DNA of 64,000 nucleotides from Methylobacterium durans (GTDB lineage: Bacteria > Pseudomonadota > Alphaproteobacteria > Rhizobiales > Beijerinckiaceae), in assembly GCF_003173715.1 (NCBI RefSeq), contig NZ_CP029550.1, positions 5,317,501 through 5,381,500 on the forward strand. Direction: 5' to 3'. Positions 38,762 through 49,388 of the stretch are shown in pieces (the first letter of the stretch is position 1; each line of letters begins with the position of its first letter). Below the pieces are notes generated by a model that saw only the letters and a program-made list of their open reading frames with translations, did not search any database and was not told the origin of the DNA. Made by a program: the position numbers and the translations under genes.

Positions 38762-38841
38762 GACCCGCGGGCCCGCGCCCCGAGATCATCGCGGACGGCC
38801 ATCAACGCCGGCCGCCTCGGCACGCCGCGTCCCGGCGCCGC

Positions 38842-39261
38842 TCAGGCCCGGGCCATCGGGCAGGCCGCCCGCAGGAGCGCGACGAGGTCGCGGACCTCGG
38901 TGTGCTTCTTCCAGACGGGAACATGCGCGTAGGGCGGCGGGATGAAGCACGGGCCGTAGCCCGTCGTGAACACCACCGACACGTTGCGGTCCCGCAGGAT
39001 GTCGGCGACGCGGTAGGTGAACTCGCCCTTCAGGTTGATGTCGAGCAGGGCCGCGTCGAGCGGCCGCGACCGGGCGAGCTCCTCCGCCTCGGATAGCGTC
39101 CCCACGGGCCCCACCACCTCCGCCCCGCGGGCCGAGAGAATGCGCGCCACGTCGTCGGCGAGGAAGTACTCGTCCTCCACAACGAGCACGCGGCAATGCG
39201 CCAGATCGTCCGAAGCGGGGATTGCAGGGATCGAACTCTCCCACGCGCGCAACGCTGGCAA
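38842..39261 (-). CDS. Stand-alone response regulator receiver protein
   Basis: A 139-residue protein that is one REC domain: VLVVEDEYFLADDVARIL at the start, phospho-acceptor Asp in LLDINLKGEFTYRVADIL, and a switch residue in FTTGYG. No output domain. It is transcribed away from the HWE kinase at 39297, so the two probably pair. The apparent start at 39261 is a TTG, and the true start may be up to about 20 codons further in. Confidence 0.85.
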   Translation of the reverse strand: MPALRAWESSIPAIPASDDLAHCRVLVVEDEYFLADDVARILSARGAEVVGPVGTLSEAEELARSRPLDAALLDINLKGEFTYRVADILRDRNVSVVFTTGYGPCFIPPPYAHVPVWKKHTEVRDLVALLRAACPMARA

Positions 39262-39296
39262 ACAGAGCGTGCAATGTCGCCCGGAAGCTCGTAGCT

Positions 39297-40067
39297 ATGC
39301 CCGGCGAGACCTTCGGCAAGGGAACGGTCGCCGACCGCCCGGTACGCGTGATCCGGATCGTCAGGGAGGCAGAGCTGGAGTCCGAGGACGCTCATCTGCG
39401 TCTCAGCCTGGACAAGGCGAACGTCAGGGCCGCGGAGGCCGAGCGCCGGCTGACGGAAGCCGCGTGGCGCTGCGCCGATCTCCAGCACCAGCTCAATAAC
39501 CTCCTGGCCGTCGTGCGCTCGGTCGCGCGCCGCTCGGCCGAGACGAGCGAGAGCGTCGAGGAATACGCGATGCATCTCGACGGGCGCCTGAGCGCCCTCG
39601 GACGAGTGCAGGGCGCGATCGCGGCCGATCCGGGGCTGCGCCTCGATCTCCACTCCCTCATCTCGGACGAGCTTCTCTCCTTCCAGGCCAAGGAGGGCGA
39701 GCAGCTGCAGCTGTCCGGGCCTCAGATCGTGCTGCAGCCGCGCGCCGCGGGCACGCTCGGGCTCGCCTTCCACGAGCTGGCGACGAACACCGTGAAGTTC
39801 GGGGCGCTGACGCGGCCGGAGGGCCGCATCGCGGTCTCCTGGCGGCTCGAGGCCGGCCCGGAGCCGCGCCTCGTCATCGATTGGGCCGAGCGGGGCGGCC
39901 CCCCGGCCGTGCCGCCGGCGCGCAAGGGGTTCGGCCTCACCCTGTTCGAGCGCATGCTGCCCTACGAGCTGCAGGCCGAATGCGCCCTGAGATTCGAACG
40001 GGGAGGCGTGCGCTGCCGGATCGAGCTGCCGCTCACGCCGCAGGTCGGCGCGGCGCCGCGCCCCTGA
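39297..40067 (+). CDS. HWE/HisKA_2 family sensor histidine kinase
   Basis: A 256-residue soluble kinase. A short charged coiled-coil-like region precedes LQHQLNNLLAVVRSVARRSA, the HWE-type dimerisation helix. The ATPase part shows FHELATNTVKFGAL (N box) and KGFGLTLFERMLPYEL. It lacks any sensor or membrane domain, so input must come from a partner. Divergent from the lone REC gene with 35 bases between starts. Confidence 0.87.
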   Translation: MPGETFGKGTVADRPVRVIRIVREAELESEDAHLRLSLDKANVRAAEAERRLTEAAWRCADLQHQLNNLLAVVRSVARRSAETSESVEEYAMHLDGRLSALGRVQGAIAADPGLRLDLHSLISDELLSFQAKEGEQLQLSGPQIVLQPRAAGTLGLAFHELATNTVKFGALTRPEGRIAVSWRLEAGPEPRLVIDWAERGGPPAVPPARKGFGLTLFERMLPYELQAECALRFERGGVRCRIELPLTPQVGAAPRP

Positions 40068-40091
40068 GGCCACCACGTCCGCGGCGCGGAC

Positions 40092-41117
40092 CTACCGGCT
40101 CGATGCGGGCAGCGTGGTGCTGAAGCGGTGCTCCAGCGCCGTGGCGCCGGCGCGGGTGACACGGAAGGTCGCCGTGTAGGTCCCGGCCGGGAACCCCGCC
40201 TCCGGCCGCTTGCGCCCGACGAAGACCAGGGATTGCGCCCGCGCCCGCGCGAGCGGCGCCTCGGCGCTCTGCGCGACGGGGCGGCCGTCCGGCCCGCTCA
40301 GCACGAGGCTCTGCACGTCGCCCGCATCGAGGCCGATCGTGCGCACGAAGGCGACGAGGGCGGGCGCGCCCGGGGCGGCCGGGTCGACCGTGCCGCTCTC
40401 GACGATCTCCATCCGGACAGGGCCGCCGGAGAAGCCGGCATTGAGCACCGTGCCAGCCCGGTAGGCGAGCCCGTCGCGCAGGGCCGGCTCCCAGAGGTTG
40501 TCGGATGCGGGCCCGACCGCCGGAGCGCAGGCGCCCGCGCCGGCATCCGGCGCGAAGGGATCGACCGTGCGGCCGGCGCGGCGCAGCGTGAAGTGGAGGT
40601 GGGGGAACTCGCTCGCGCCCGAGAGGCCGGCCTGGCCGAGGGGCTGACCGGCCGAGACCGCGTCGCCGGGGCGAACCTTCAGGCTGCCGCGGGCGAGATG
40701 GCAGTACTGGGTCTCGTAGCCGTCGGCATGGGCCACCACGAGACCGTTGCCGCACTCGACGCCGGCCACCTTCTCGATCCCCGTCTCCCGCACGGAGACG
40801 TCGGGCGCGTCGTTGCGGCTGCGCAGCACCCGTCCGGCGGCGGCGGCCACGACCGTGCCGGCGGGGCCGGCCTCCTGCGCGAGCGTCGGCAGACGGAAAT
40901 CGGTGCCGTCATGGCCGTCGTAGCTGCGGCTGCCGCAGGCGTAATCCCGGGCCCCCGACCCGGGATCGCGGTCGACGTAGTACTGGACGAAGCAGGTGAC
41001 GCCCAATTCGCAGGCGAGCGGCAGACGCAGGCGAAACCCCTCCGGCCACGCGGGCGTGGGCGCGAGCATGAGGGCCGGGAGAAGGGTGAGAAGGGGGACG
41101 GTGAGGGCGTTGCGCAA
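40092..41117 (-). CDS. M23 family metallopeptidase (LytM-like), exported
   Basis: A 341-residue protein with a signal peptide (about residues 1-25) and an M23 domain. Metal and catalytic residues are visible: SYDGHDGTDFRL (HxxxD), YCHLARG and FPHLHFTLR. A beta-rich C-terminal domain follows. M23 enzymes cut peptidoglycan cross-bridges or regulate amidases. The start codon is TTG at 41117 with GGGAGA upstream. Confidence 0.87.
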   Translation of the reverse strand: MRNALTVPLLTLLPALMLAPTPAWPEGFRLRLPLACELGVTCFVQYYVDRDPGSGARDYACGSRSYDGHDGTDFRLPTLAQEAGPAGTVVAAAAGRVLRSRNDAPDVSVRETGIEKVAGVECGNGLVVAHADGYETQYCHLARGSLKVRPGDAVSAGQPLGQAGLSGASEFPHLHFTLRRAGRTVDPFAPDAGAGACAPAVGPASDNLWEPALRDGLAYRAGTVLNAGFSGGPVRMEIVESGTVDPAAPGAPALVAFVRTIGLDAGDVQSLVLSGPDGRPVAQSAEAPLARARAQSLVFVGRKRPEAGFPAGTYTATFRVTRAGATALEHRFSTTLPASSR

Positions 41118-41213
41118 GGGTCGTCTCCCGCGGGCCTTCCGCGCGGCGCACGCGATCGCGGCCGACCGGAAACAGCAAAGCAGATCTCATGCATCCGCAA
41201 GAAATCTCGGAAT

Positions 41214-41227
41214 GTGATCTCGATCAC
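41214..41227. promoter_or_regulatory. Crp-like site GTGATCTCGATCAC
   Basis: A GTGA-N6-TCAC palindrome, the core of a Crp site, about 100 bases upstream of the small membrane protein at 41328. Three more are at 52612, 52659 and 53466. Confidence 0.5.
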
Positions 41228-41327
41228 GGTTCGCCATCATCAAGCAGAATACCGGTTTCGTGAGATCCGAGCACGGATTTCTCTTCGCGGCCCGAGCCGG
41301 GAAGGTCACGAAACTCAGGATACTGCC

Positions 41328-41501
41328 ATGCTGAAGCTTCTCGTCGTCGCCGTCGCGCTGTTCGCGACGATGGCCATCGTGCGCGCGGGCATGCTCGCCG
41401 CGCCGGCACGCGTGCCGGTCAAGGCCACCGCCAACATCGACATCCGCGAGATGACGGTGCGGTCGCGGCTTCCCGCCTCCGATCCCTACGACGCGTTCTG
41501 A
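41328..41501 (+). CDS. Small single-pass membrane protein (57 aa)
   Basis: MLKLLVVAVALFATMAIVRA is a membrane helix or uncleaved signal, followed by a short polar tail ending SRLPASDPYDAF. The ATG at 41328 has CAGGA upstream. Family unknown. A GTGATCTCGATCAC Crp-type palindrome lies 100 bases upstream, and the layout (tiny membrane protein behind such a site) is repeated at 53263-53415. Confidence 0.6.
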   Translation: MLKLLVVAVALFATMAIVRAGMLAAPARVPVKATANIDIREMTVRSRLPASDPYDAF

Positions 41502-41509
41502 CGGCGCCC

Positions 41510-42426
41510 TCAGCGGTCGCGGTGGCGCGCGACCCGCGGCCGGCGCCCGTTGCGGGTCACGAGGACCTTGATCGTCTCGGAGACCACGGGCGGCACGTGC
41601 GGAACGTGGTCGGCGTCGGCCAGGACCAATTGCAGGGTGTGGGTGCCGAGCGGCAGCGTCACCTGCGCCTCGGTCTGGCCGAGGCCGAAATGCAGGTGGT
41701 TGAAGTCGTTCGGGATGCGCTCGTTGGGGGAGCGCAGGGGCGCGTCGATCAGCAGGTGGTGATGGCCGGTATTGGCTTTGTCGAACCCGGCCGGGGCGAC
41801 GCCCATCCCGACGAGGCCGAAGCGGATCGTCACCTTGCGGGGGACGACGGCGCCGTTACGTGGCTGCACGAAGTAGACCCGCGCGCCGGGCGGCGAGGAA
41901 TGGCGCGCGGCCGGCGCAGCCGCCTCCGCACCGGCGGCCGGCGCCTCGGCGACCCGCACCTTCACCACGTCCGAGAGGACGGGCGGGCTGTGCGGGATGT
42001 GGTCCTTGTCGGCGAGCAGGAGTTGCAGCGTGTGCTCGCCCGGCGTCAGCTCGATCTCCGCCTCGGTCTGGCCCGCGCCGAAATGCAGGTGGTTGAAATC
42101 GTTCGGGATCGGCCGGTCGAGGGGCGGCGTCGGCACGTCGACGAGGATGTGGTGGTGGCCCGCATTCATGCGCTCCGAGCCCGCCGGCGCGACGCCCATG
42201 TTGCGCAGGCCGAATCGGATCATCGGCTTGCGGGGCAGGATGCTGCCGTCCTTGATGTCGATGAAGTAGACGGCGGCGCCCGGCGCGGAGGGCGTCGGGC
42301 CCCCTTCCGATCGCCCTGGGGCGCTTGCGCGCCCGCCGCCTGCGTCAGCGCCAGGATCGCGCCGATCCGCCAAGTCCAGGTTCGGCAGGTCCGAATCCGG
42401 CGTTTCCAGGCCGTTGCGCTGCCCAT
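41510..42426 (-). pseudogene. Tandem DUF4399 exported protein, interrupted by a single-base frameshift
   Basis: From the ATG at 42426 (GGGAGG upstream) a signal peptide ending TQAAGAQA is read, then the frame is lost in the C5/G5 run at 42300-42304. One added base joins it to AAVYFIDIKDGSILPRKPMI and two DUF4399 domains. Both repeats contain GHHHxLxD, PNDFNHLHFGxGQTEA and THTLQL-type segments, so the gene arose by internal duplication. DUF4399 proteins are periplasmic and histidine-rich; metal binding is plausible. The break separates the signal from the mature protein. Confidence 0.8.
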
Positions 42427-42681
42427 CGTCGCCCTCCCGTCAGGCATCGCGTCTCCGCAGCCGAATAGGCGCACGATCTCGTGCCTGCCGCCGACCCGCA
42501 AAAACGAGCTAGGACGCCCCTAAAAAGGTGATTCGCTAGCCCGAAAGATGCAGTGTGCGGTCAATGACCAAGAGAATACATGCCACAATGATTTGCAACG
42601 GCTACGGTTTGCCCCGGCACTCGCGTGCTATACCGAACAGTAGTCGAGAACGGTCAAGCTGACGGTTTTGGATTGCCGCCG

Positions 42682-44574
42682 ATGCGCGATTTACTCTTCC
42701 GCGACAGACGCCTTCGGCACGGGCCCGTGACGCGCCGGGAGCCCTCGGGCGAGGGCCGACCCCCGGTCTCGCCCCGCCCGATCGGCCGGAGCGCCCTTCT
42801 CCTCGCGTGCCTCGCCGCCATCCTCTTCCCGCTGCTGGCGGCACCGGCCTTCGCTCAGGCGACGATCGGAGCGGGCCGCCGCTTCGCGCTCCTCATCGCG
42901 AACGCGCGCTATCCCGACGCGAAGGCGCCGCTCGCGGCGGTGAGCCGGGACGCGCGCCTCCTGGCCGACGAGTTGCGGCGGCACGAATTCGACGTGGACC
43001 TGCGGGAGAACGTCACCCGCGAGGACATGCAGGCGGTGCTCGACGGCTTCTACGCCAAGATCAACGCCGGCTCGGCCGCCTTCCTCTATTTCGGCGGCTA
43101 CGGCATCCAGGTGAGCCGGCAGACCTACCTCCTGCCCGTCAACGCGCAGATCTGGTCCGAGACGGAGGTGCGCAAGGACGGGATCAGCCTCGACGGGGTG
43201 CTGGCCGAGATGAACCGCCGCGGGGCGCGGGTGAAGATCGCCGTCGTCGACGCGGCCCGGGAGAACCCTTACGAGCGGCGCTTCCGCGCGTCCTGGGCGG
43301 GCCTCGCCCCCGTTGACGCGCCGGAGGGCACCCTCGTCCTGCTCGCCGCCCCGCCGGGCAAGCTCGTGCGCGAGCCGACGGCCGAGCCGAGCCTGTTCAT
43401 GGGCGAGCTCGTGAAGGAGCTCCGCACCCCGAACCTCAGCGCGGAGGAGGCCTTCGCCCACACGCGGATGGGCGTGTCGCGCGCCTCGAACACGGAGCAG
43501 GTGCCCTGGGTGTCCTCCTCGCTGATCGAGGAGTTCCACGTCGCCAAGCCGAGCGCGGCCGCCGCCGCACCCCGCGCGCCGGAGCCGGACCTCGCGCCCG
43601 CGCGGGTGCCGCCGAGGGCCCGGACGACGGCCCTGAACACGCCCCCGGCCGCCGCGCCGCCAGCGCCCGCGCCCCAACCCGCTCCGGCCGTCGCGCCGCC
43701 GCCCGTCGCCGCCCCGGTGCCGGCCCCCACGCCGCCCACCGCGCCCGCGGCGACCCCCGCGCCGGCGGCGACCCCTGCGGCGGCGGCGACCCCTGCGGCG
43801 GCACCGGTCCAGGCGACGGCGGCGATCTCGCCGCCCGCCGCGCCCGGAAAGCCCGCCCCGCAGCGGGGCGAGACGCTGCGGGATTGCAGCGATTGCCCCG
43901 AGATGGTCGTGGTGCCGGCGGGCAGCTTCGAGATGGGCTCCGCCTCCACGCCCTTCGACCGGCCGGTGCACAAGGTCACGATCGCCAAGCCCTTCGCGAT
44001 GTCGGCGACCGAGATCACGGTCGATCAGTGGAACCAGTGCGTCGACAGCGGCGCCTGCAAGTACCGGCCGCCGCCCGGGGGATCCGGCGCCCGGCCGATC
44101 ACGAACGTGAGCTGGTACGACGCCAAGGATTACGTCGGCTGGCTCTCGGGCAAGACGCGCCAGGGCTACCGCCTGCCGAGCGAGGCGGAGTGGGAATATG
44201 CCGCCCGCGGCAATGCCCGCACGGCCTATGCCTGGGGCGCCCAGGTCGGCGCCGGCAAGGCGAATTGCCGCGAGTGCCGCTCCGGCCAGGACGAGCAGAT
44301 TCTCGACGCGGCCCGCTTCGCGCCGAACGGGTTCGGCCTGTTCGACATGGCCGGCAACGCGGCCGAGTGGGTCGAGGATTGCTGGAGCGACGATTACCGG
44401 GGCGCCCACGCCGACGGCACCGCGTTGACGCGCGGCGCCTGCGGCCAGCGGGTGCTGCGCGGCGGCTCCTTCGACAGCTCCGCGGCCTACGTGAAGCCGA
44501 GCGCCCGGTTCCGCTACGACGCGGATGTCCGCTACTACGCGAACGGCTTCCGCGTGGTGCGCGCCCTGCCGTGA
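42682..44574 (+). CDS. Pseudo-caspase (C14-like) fused to an FGE/SUMF1-like domain
   Basis: A 630-residue exported protein. The signal or anchor is at about 35-60, followed by a caspase-like domain (about 66-285), a Pro/Ala-rich linker (about 300-400) and an FGE-sulfatase-modifying fold (about 408-630; MVVVPAGSFEMGS, YRLPSEAEWEYAARG, FGLFDMAGNAAEWVEDCW). The caspase dyad is gone: the HG motif is G139-Y140-G141 and DACR is D190-A-A192-R. The FGE cysteines expected after RGGSF are absent too. Both domains probably bind rather than cut. Start is uncertain (ATG 42682). Confidence 0.82.
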   Translation: MRDLLFRDRRLRHGPVTRREPSGEGRPPVSPRPIGRSALLLACLAAILFPLLAAPAFAQATIGAGRRFALLIANARYPDAKAPLAAVSRDARLLADELRRHEFDVDLRENVTREDMQAVLDGFYAKINAGSAAFLYFGGYGIQVSRQTYLLPVNAQIWSETEVRKDGISLDGVLAEMNRRGARVKIAVVDAARENPYERRFRASWAGLAPVDAPEGTLVLLAAPPGKLVREPTAEPSLFMGELVKELRTPNLSAEEAFAHTRMGVSRASNTEQVPWVSSSLIEEFHVAKPSAAAAAPRAPEPDLAPARVPPRARTTALNTPPAAAPPAPAPQPAPAVAPPPVAAPVPAPTPPTAPAATPAPAATPAAAATPAAAPVQATAAISPPAAPGKPAPQRGETLRDCSDCPEMVVVPAGSFEMGSASTPFDRPVHKVTIAKPFAMSATEITVDQWNQCVDSGACKYRPPPGGSGARPITNVSWYDAKDYVGWLSGKTRQGYRLPSEAEWEYAARGNARTAYAWGAQVGAGKANCRECRSGQDEQILDAARFAPNGFGLFDMAGNAAEWVEDCWSDDYRGAHADGTALTRGACGQRVLRGGSFDSSAAYVKPSARFRYDADVRYYANGFRVVRALP

Positions 44575-44593
44575 GCGCGGCGGGCCGCCTCCC

Positions 44594-45289
44594 TCACCAG
44601 CCCTCCTCGTCCCCGTCGAGGAGGGCGGCCTCGCGCGAGAGCGCCGCCTTGTCGCGCAGCATGATGCGGCCGCGCCGCAGGTCGAGATGACCGGCCCGGC
44701 GCCACGCCTGGAGCTGGCGGTTCACGCTCTCGCGGGTGCTGCCCACGTAGGCGCCGAGCTGCTCCTGCGAGATCTGGATCTCGCTGCCGAAATCGGCCGC
44801 CAGCACGGTCAGGCGGCGGGCGAGCCGGGTCGAGAGCGGCAGCACCGTCATCTCGTTCATCTGGCCCGCGATGTAGCGGACCCGGGCGCAGAGCAGCTCG
44901 ATCAGCTTGATCGCGATGCCGGGCTCGCGGCCGAGATAGGCGAGGAGGTCGGCCCGGCGCAGGACGAAGAGGTCGGTCGGCTCGACCGCGACGGCGTCCG
45001 CCGTGCGCGGCCGCCCGTCGAGGAGCGCGATCTCGCCGAACACGTCGCCGGAGCCGAGGGTGTTGAGCACGATCCGCTTGCCGGACGCGGTGCCGGTCTC
45101 GATCCGCACCTCGCCCCGGCGGATGCCGTAGAGCGCGTCGCCCGGATCGTGCTCGCGGAACAGCACGTCGCCCGCCCGCAGCGAGCGCGTGGTGCTCATG
45201 GCGGCGAGCGTGGCGGCGATCTCGGGCCCGAGATCCGCGAAGAGCGGGTTGAGGCGGAGCAGGACCCCGAAATCCGCACCCTTGCTCAT
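44594..45289 (-). CDS. Crp-type transcriptional regulator
   Basis: A 231-residue Crp/Fnr-family regulator: cNMP-binding domain (about 12-130; GDVFGEIALLDGRPRTAD has the Glu86 and Arg95 expected for cyclic nucleotide phosphate and ribose contacts), dimer helix, and winged HTH. The recognition helix STRESVNRQL aligns Arg186, Glu187 and Arg191 with the residues of E. coli CRP that read GTGA. No N-terminal iron-sulfur cysteines, so it is CRP-like rather than FNR-like. Confidence 0.9.
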   Translation of the reverse strand: MSKGADFGVLLRLNPLFADLGPEIAATLAAMSTTRSLRAGDVLFREHDPGDALYGIRRGEVRIETGTASGKRIVLNTLGSGDVFGEIALLDGRPRTADAVAVEPTDLFVLRRADLLAYLGREPGIAIKLIELLCARVRYIAGQMNEMTVLPLSTRLARRLTVLAADFGSEIQISQEQLGAYVGSTRESVNRQLQAWRRAGHLDLRRGRIMLRDKAALSREAALLDGDEEGW

Positions 45290-45495
45290 GGCGGTTCGCC
45301 CCGCGGGAATCCGAACGATCCCCCGCGGCCGAGCCTAGGAATAGGTTGCCCGCCCCTCCTTCACGAATGTTATTTTTTGCAAGGACCGCCCGAGCCGACA
45401 GTCGCGGGCCGGCGCGAGGGCCGGCATCGGGCGGAGGAGGCGATGACAGGCGCGCGCGCACCCGGCCCGCCGCGGCGCTCCGACGGGGCCGGCGC

Positions 45496-47800
<2,305 letters not shown>

Positions 47801-47804
<4 letters not shown>

Positions 47805-48172
47805 CGAAGCGCATCCTCATCGTCGAGGACACCGAGGACAACCGCCGGATCCTGCGCGACCTCCTCACGGTGGCCGGCTACGACCTTCTGGAGGCGACGG
47901 ACGGCGGCAGCGGCGTGGCGCTCGCCCTCCGCGAGCGGCCCGACCTCGTCCTGATGGACATCCAGCTGCCCGTGCTCGACGGCTACGAGGCGACGCGCCG
48001 GCTCAAGGCCGACCCGACGACGCGCCACATCCCGGTGGTGGCGGTGACCTCCTACGCGCTGTCCGGCGACGAGGGGAAGGCGCTCGATGCCGGCTGCGAC
48101 GGCTACGTCGCCAAGCCCTTCAGCCCGCGCAAGATCCTCGCGCTCGTCCGCGAGATCCTGCAGGATGCGTGA
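47801..48172 (+). CDS. Single-domain response regulator (DivK-like)
   Basis: A 123-residue receiver domain: ILIVEDTEDNRRILRDLL, phospho-Asp in LVLMDIQLPVLDGYEATRRL, Thr switch in VAVTSYAL and Lys in GYVAKPFSP. It matches the DivK/CheY-like family of phospho-relay shuttles. ATGA overlap with the kinase gene and a 15-base gap to the next REC gene put all three in one operon. Confidence 0.9.
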
Positions 48173-48187
48173 CCCCGGGGAGAGCCC

Positions 48188-49378
48188 GTGAGCGCCCGCA
48201 TCCTCGCCGTCGACGACGCGCCGGAGAATCTGGAGATCCTGCGGATCCGCCTGGAGGCTGCGGGCTACGAGGTCGTCACCGCGGAGGACGGCGAGGCCGG
48301 CCTCGCCCGCGCCCGCGAGACGGCGCCGGACCTGATCCTCCTCGACGTGATGATGCCGAAGCTGAGCGGCATCGACGTCCTGCGCATCCTCAAGGAGGAT
48401 CCGGGGCTGCGCTTCGTCCCCGTCATCCTGCTGACCGCCCGCGCCGAGACCCGGGACGTGGTGGCGGGGCTCGATGCGGGGGGCGACGACTACCTCGCCA
48501 AGCCCTACGAGCATGCCGCCCTGATGGCACGGGTGCGCGCGATGCTGCGCCTGAAGGCCCTCACCGATACCGTGCGGCGCCAGGCCGAGGAACTTGAGGC
48601 GCAGCGGGCGGCGCTCGCCCGCAGCAACGCGGATCTCGAGACGCGCATCGCCGAGCAGGTGGCGGAGATCGAGCGGATCGGGCGCCTGCGCCGCTTCCTC
48701 TCCCCGCAGATCGCCGACCTCGTCGCCGCCTCGGGCAGCGAGGGAACGCTGCTGGAGACCCACCGGCGCGAGATCACGGTGGTGTTCTGCGACCTGCGCG
48801 GCTTCACGGCCTTCACGGATACGGCGGCGCCCGAGGACGCGCTCGAGGTGCTGCGCGCCTACCAGTCGGTCGTCGGCGCCTGCATCGTCCGGCACGAGGG
48901 CACGCTGGAGCATTTCGCGGGCGACGGGATCATGGTCTATTTCAACGATCCCGTTCCCTGTCCCGACCACCCGCGCCGCGCCCTCCGGATGGCGCTCGAC
49001 CTGCGCGAGACCCTCGGGCGGCTGTCGGAGGCCTGGCAGCGGCGCGGCTACGAGATCGGCTTCGGCATCGGCATCGCCACGGGCTACGCCACCCTCGGGC
49101 AGTTCGGCTTCGAGGGGCGCCGCGAGTACGGAGCGCTCGGCAGCGTCACCAACCTCGCCTCGCGCCTCTGCGACGAGGCGCTCCCCGGGCAGATCCTGCT
49201 CAGCCAGCGCCTCCAGTCCCTCACCGAGTCGTTCGCCGAGACCGAGCGCCTCGGACCGCTCCCCCTGAAGGGGTTCAACCGGCCGATGACGACGTTCGGC
49301 CTGATCGGCTGGCTGGCAGGGGCGGAGACGGGGGCGGAGGAGGGGGCCGGGGAGAGAGGCGGGGAGGATCCCGCCTGA
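48188..49378 (+). CDS. Response regulator with adenylate/guanylate cyclase domain
   Basis: A 396-residue protein: REC (about 1-120, Asp in LILLDVMMPKLSGID), a coiled coil (about 125-175) and a class III cyclase domain (about 190-370). The two metal Asp are present (VFCDLRGFTAFT and FAGDGIMVYFND), as is the N-x3-R transition-state pair (TNLASRL). It is therefore likely an active cyclase turned on by phosphorylation. GTG start 15 bases after the DivK-like stop. It could feed the Crp-type protein at 44594. Confidence 0.87.
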   Translation: MSARILAVDDAPENLEILRIRLEAAGYEVVTAEDGEAGLARARETAPDLILLDVMMPKLSGIDVLRILKEDPGLRFVPVILLTARAETRDVVAGLDAGGDDYLAKPYEHAALMARVRAMLRLKALTDTVRRQAEELEAQRAALARSNADLETRIAEQVAEIERIGRLRRFLSPQIADLVAASGSEGTLLETHRREITVVFCDLRGFTAFTDTAAPEDALEVLRAYQSVVGACIVRHEGTLEHFAGDGIMVYFNDPVPCPDHPRRALRMALDLRETLGRLSEAWQRRGYEIGFGIGIATGYATLGQFGFEGRREYGALGSVTNLASRLCDEALPGQILLSQRLQSLTESFAETERLGPLPLKGFNRPMTTFGLIGWLAGAETGAEEGAGERGGEDPA

Positions 49379-49388
49379 AGCGCCCGTC

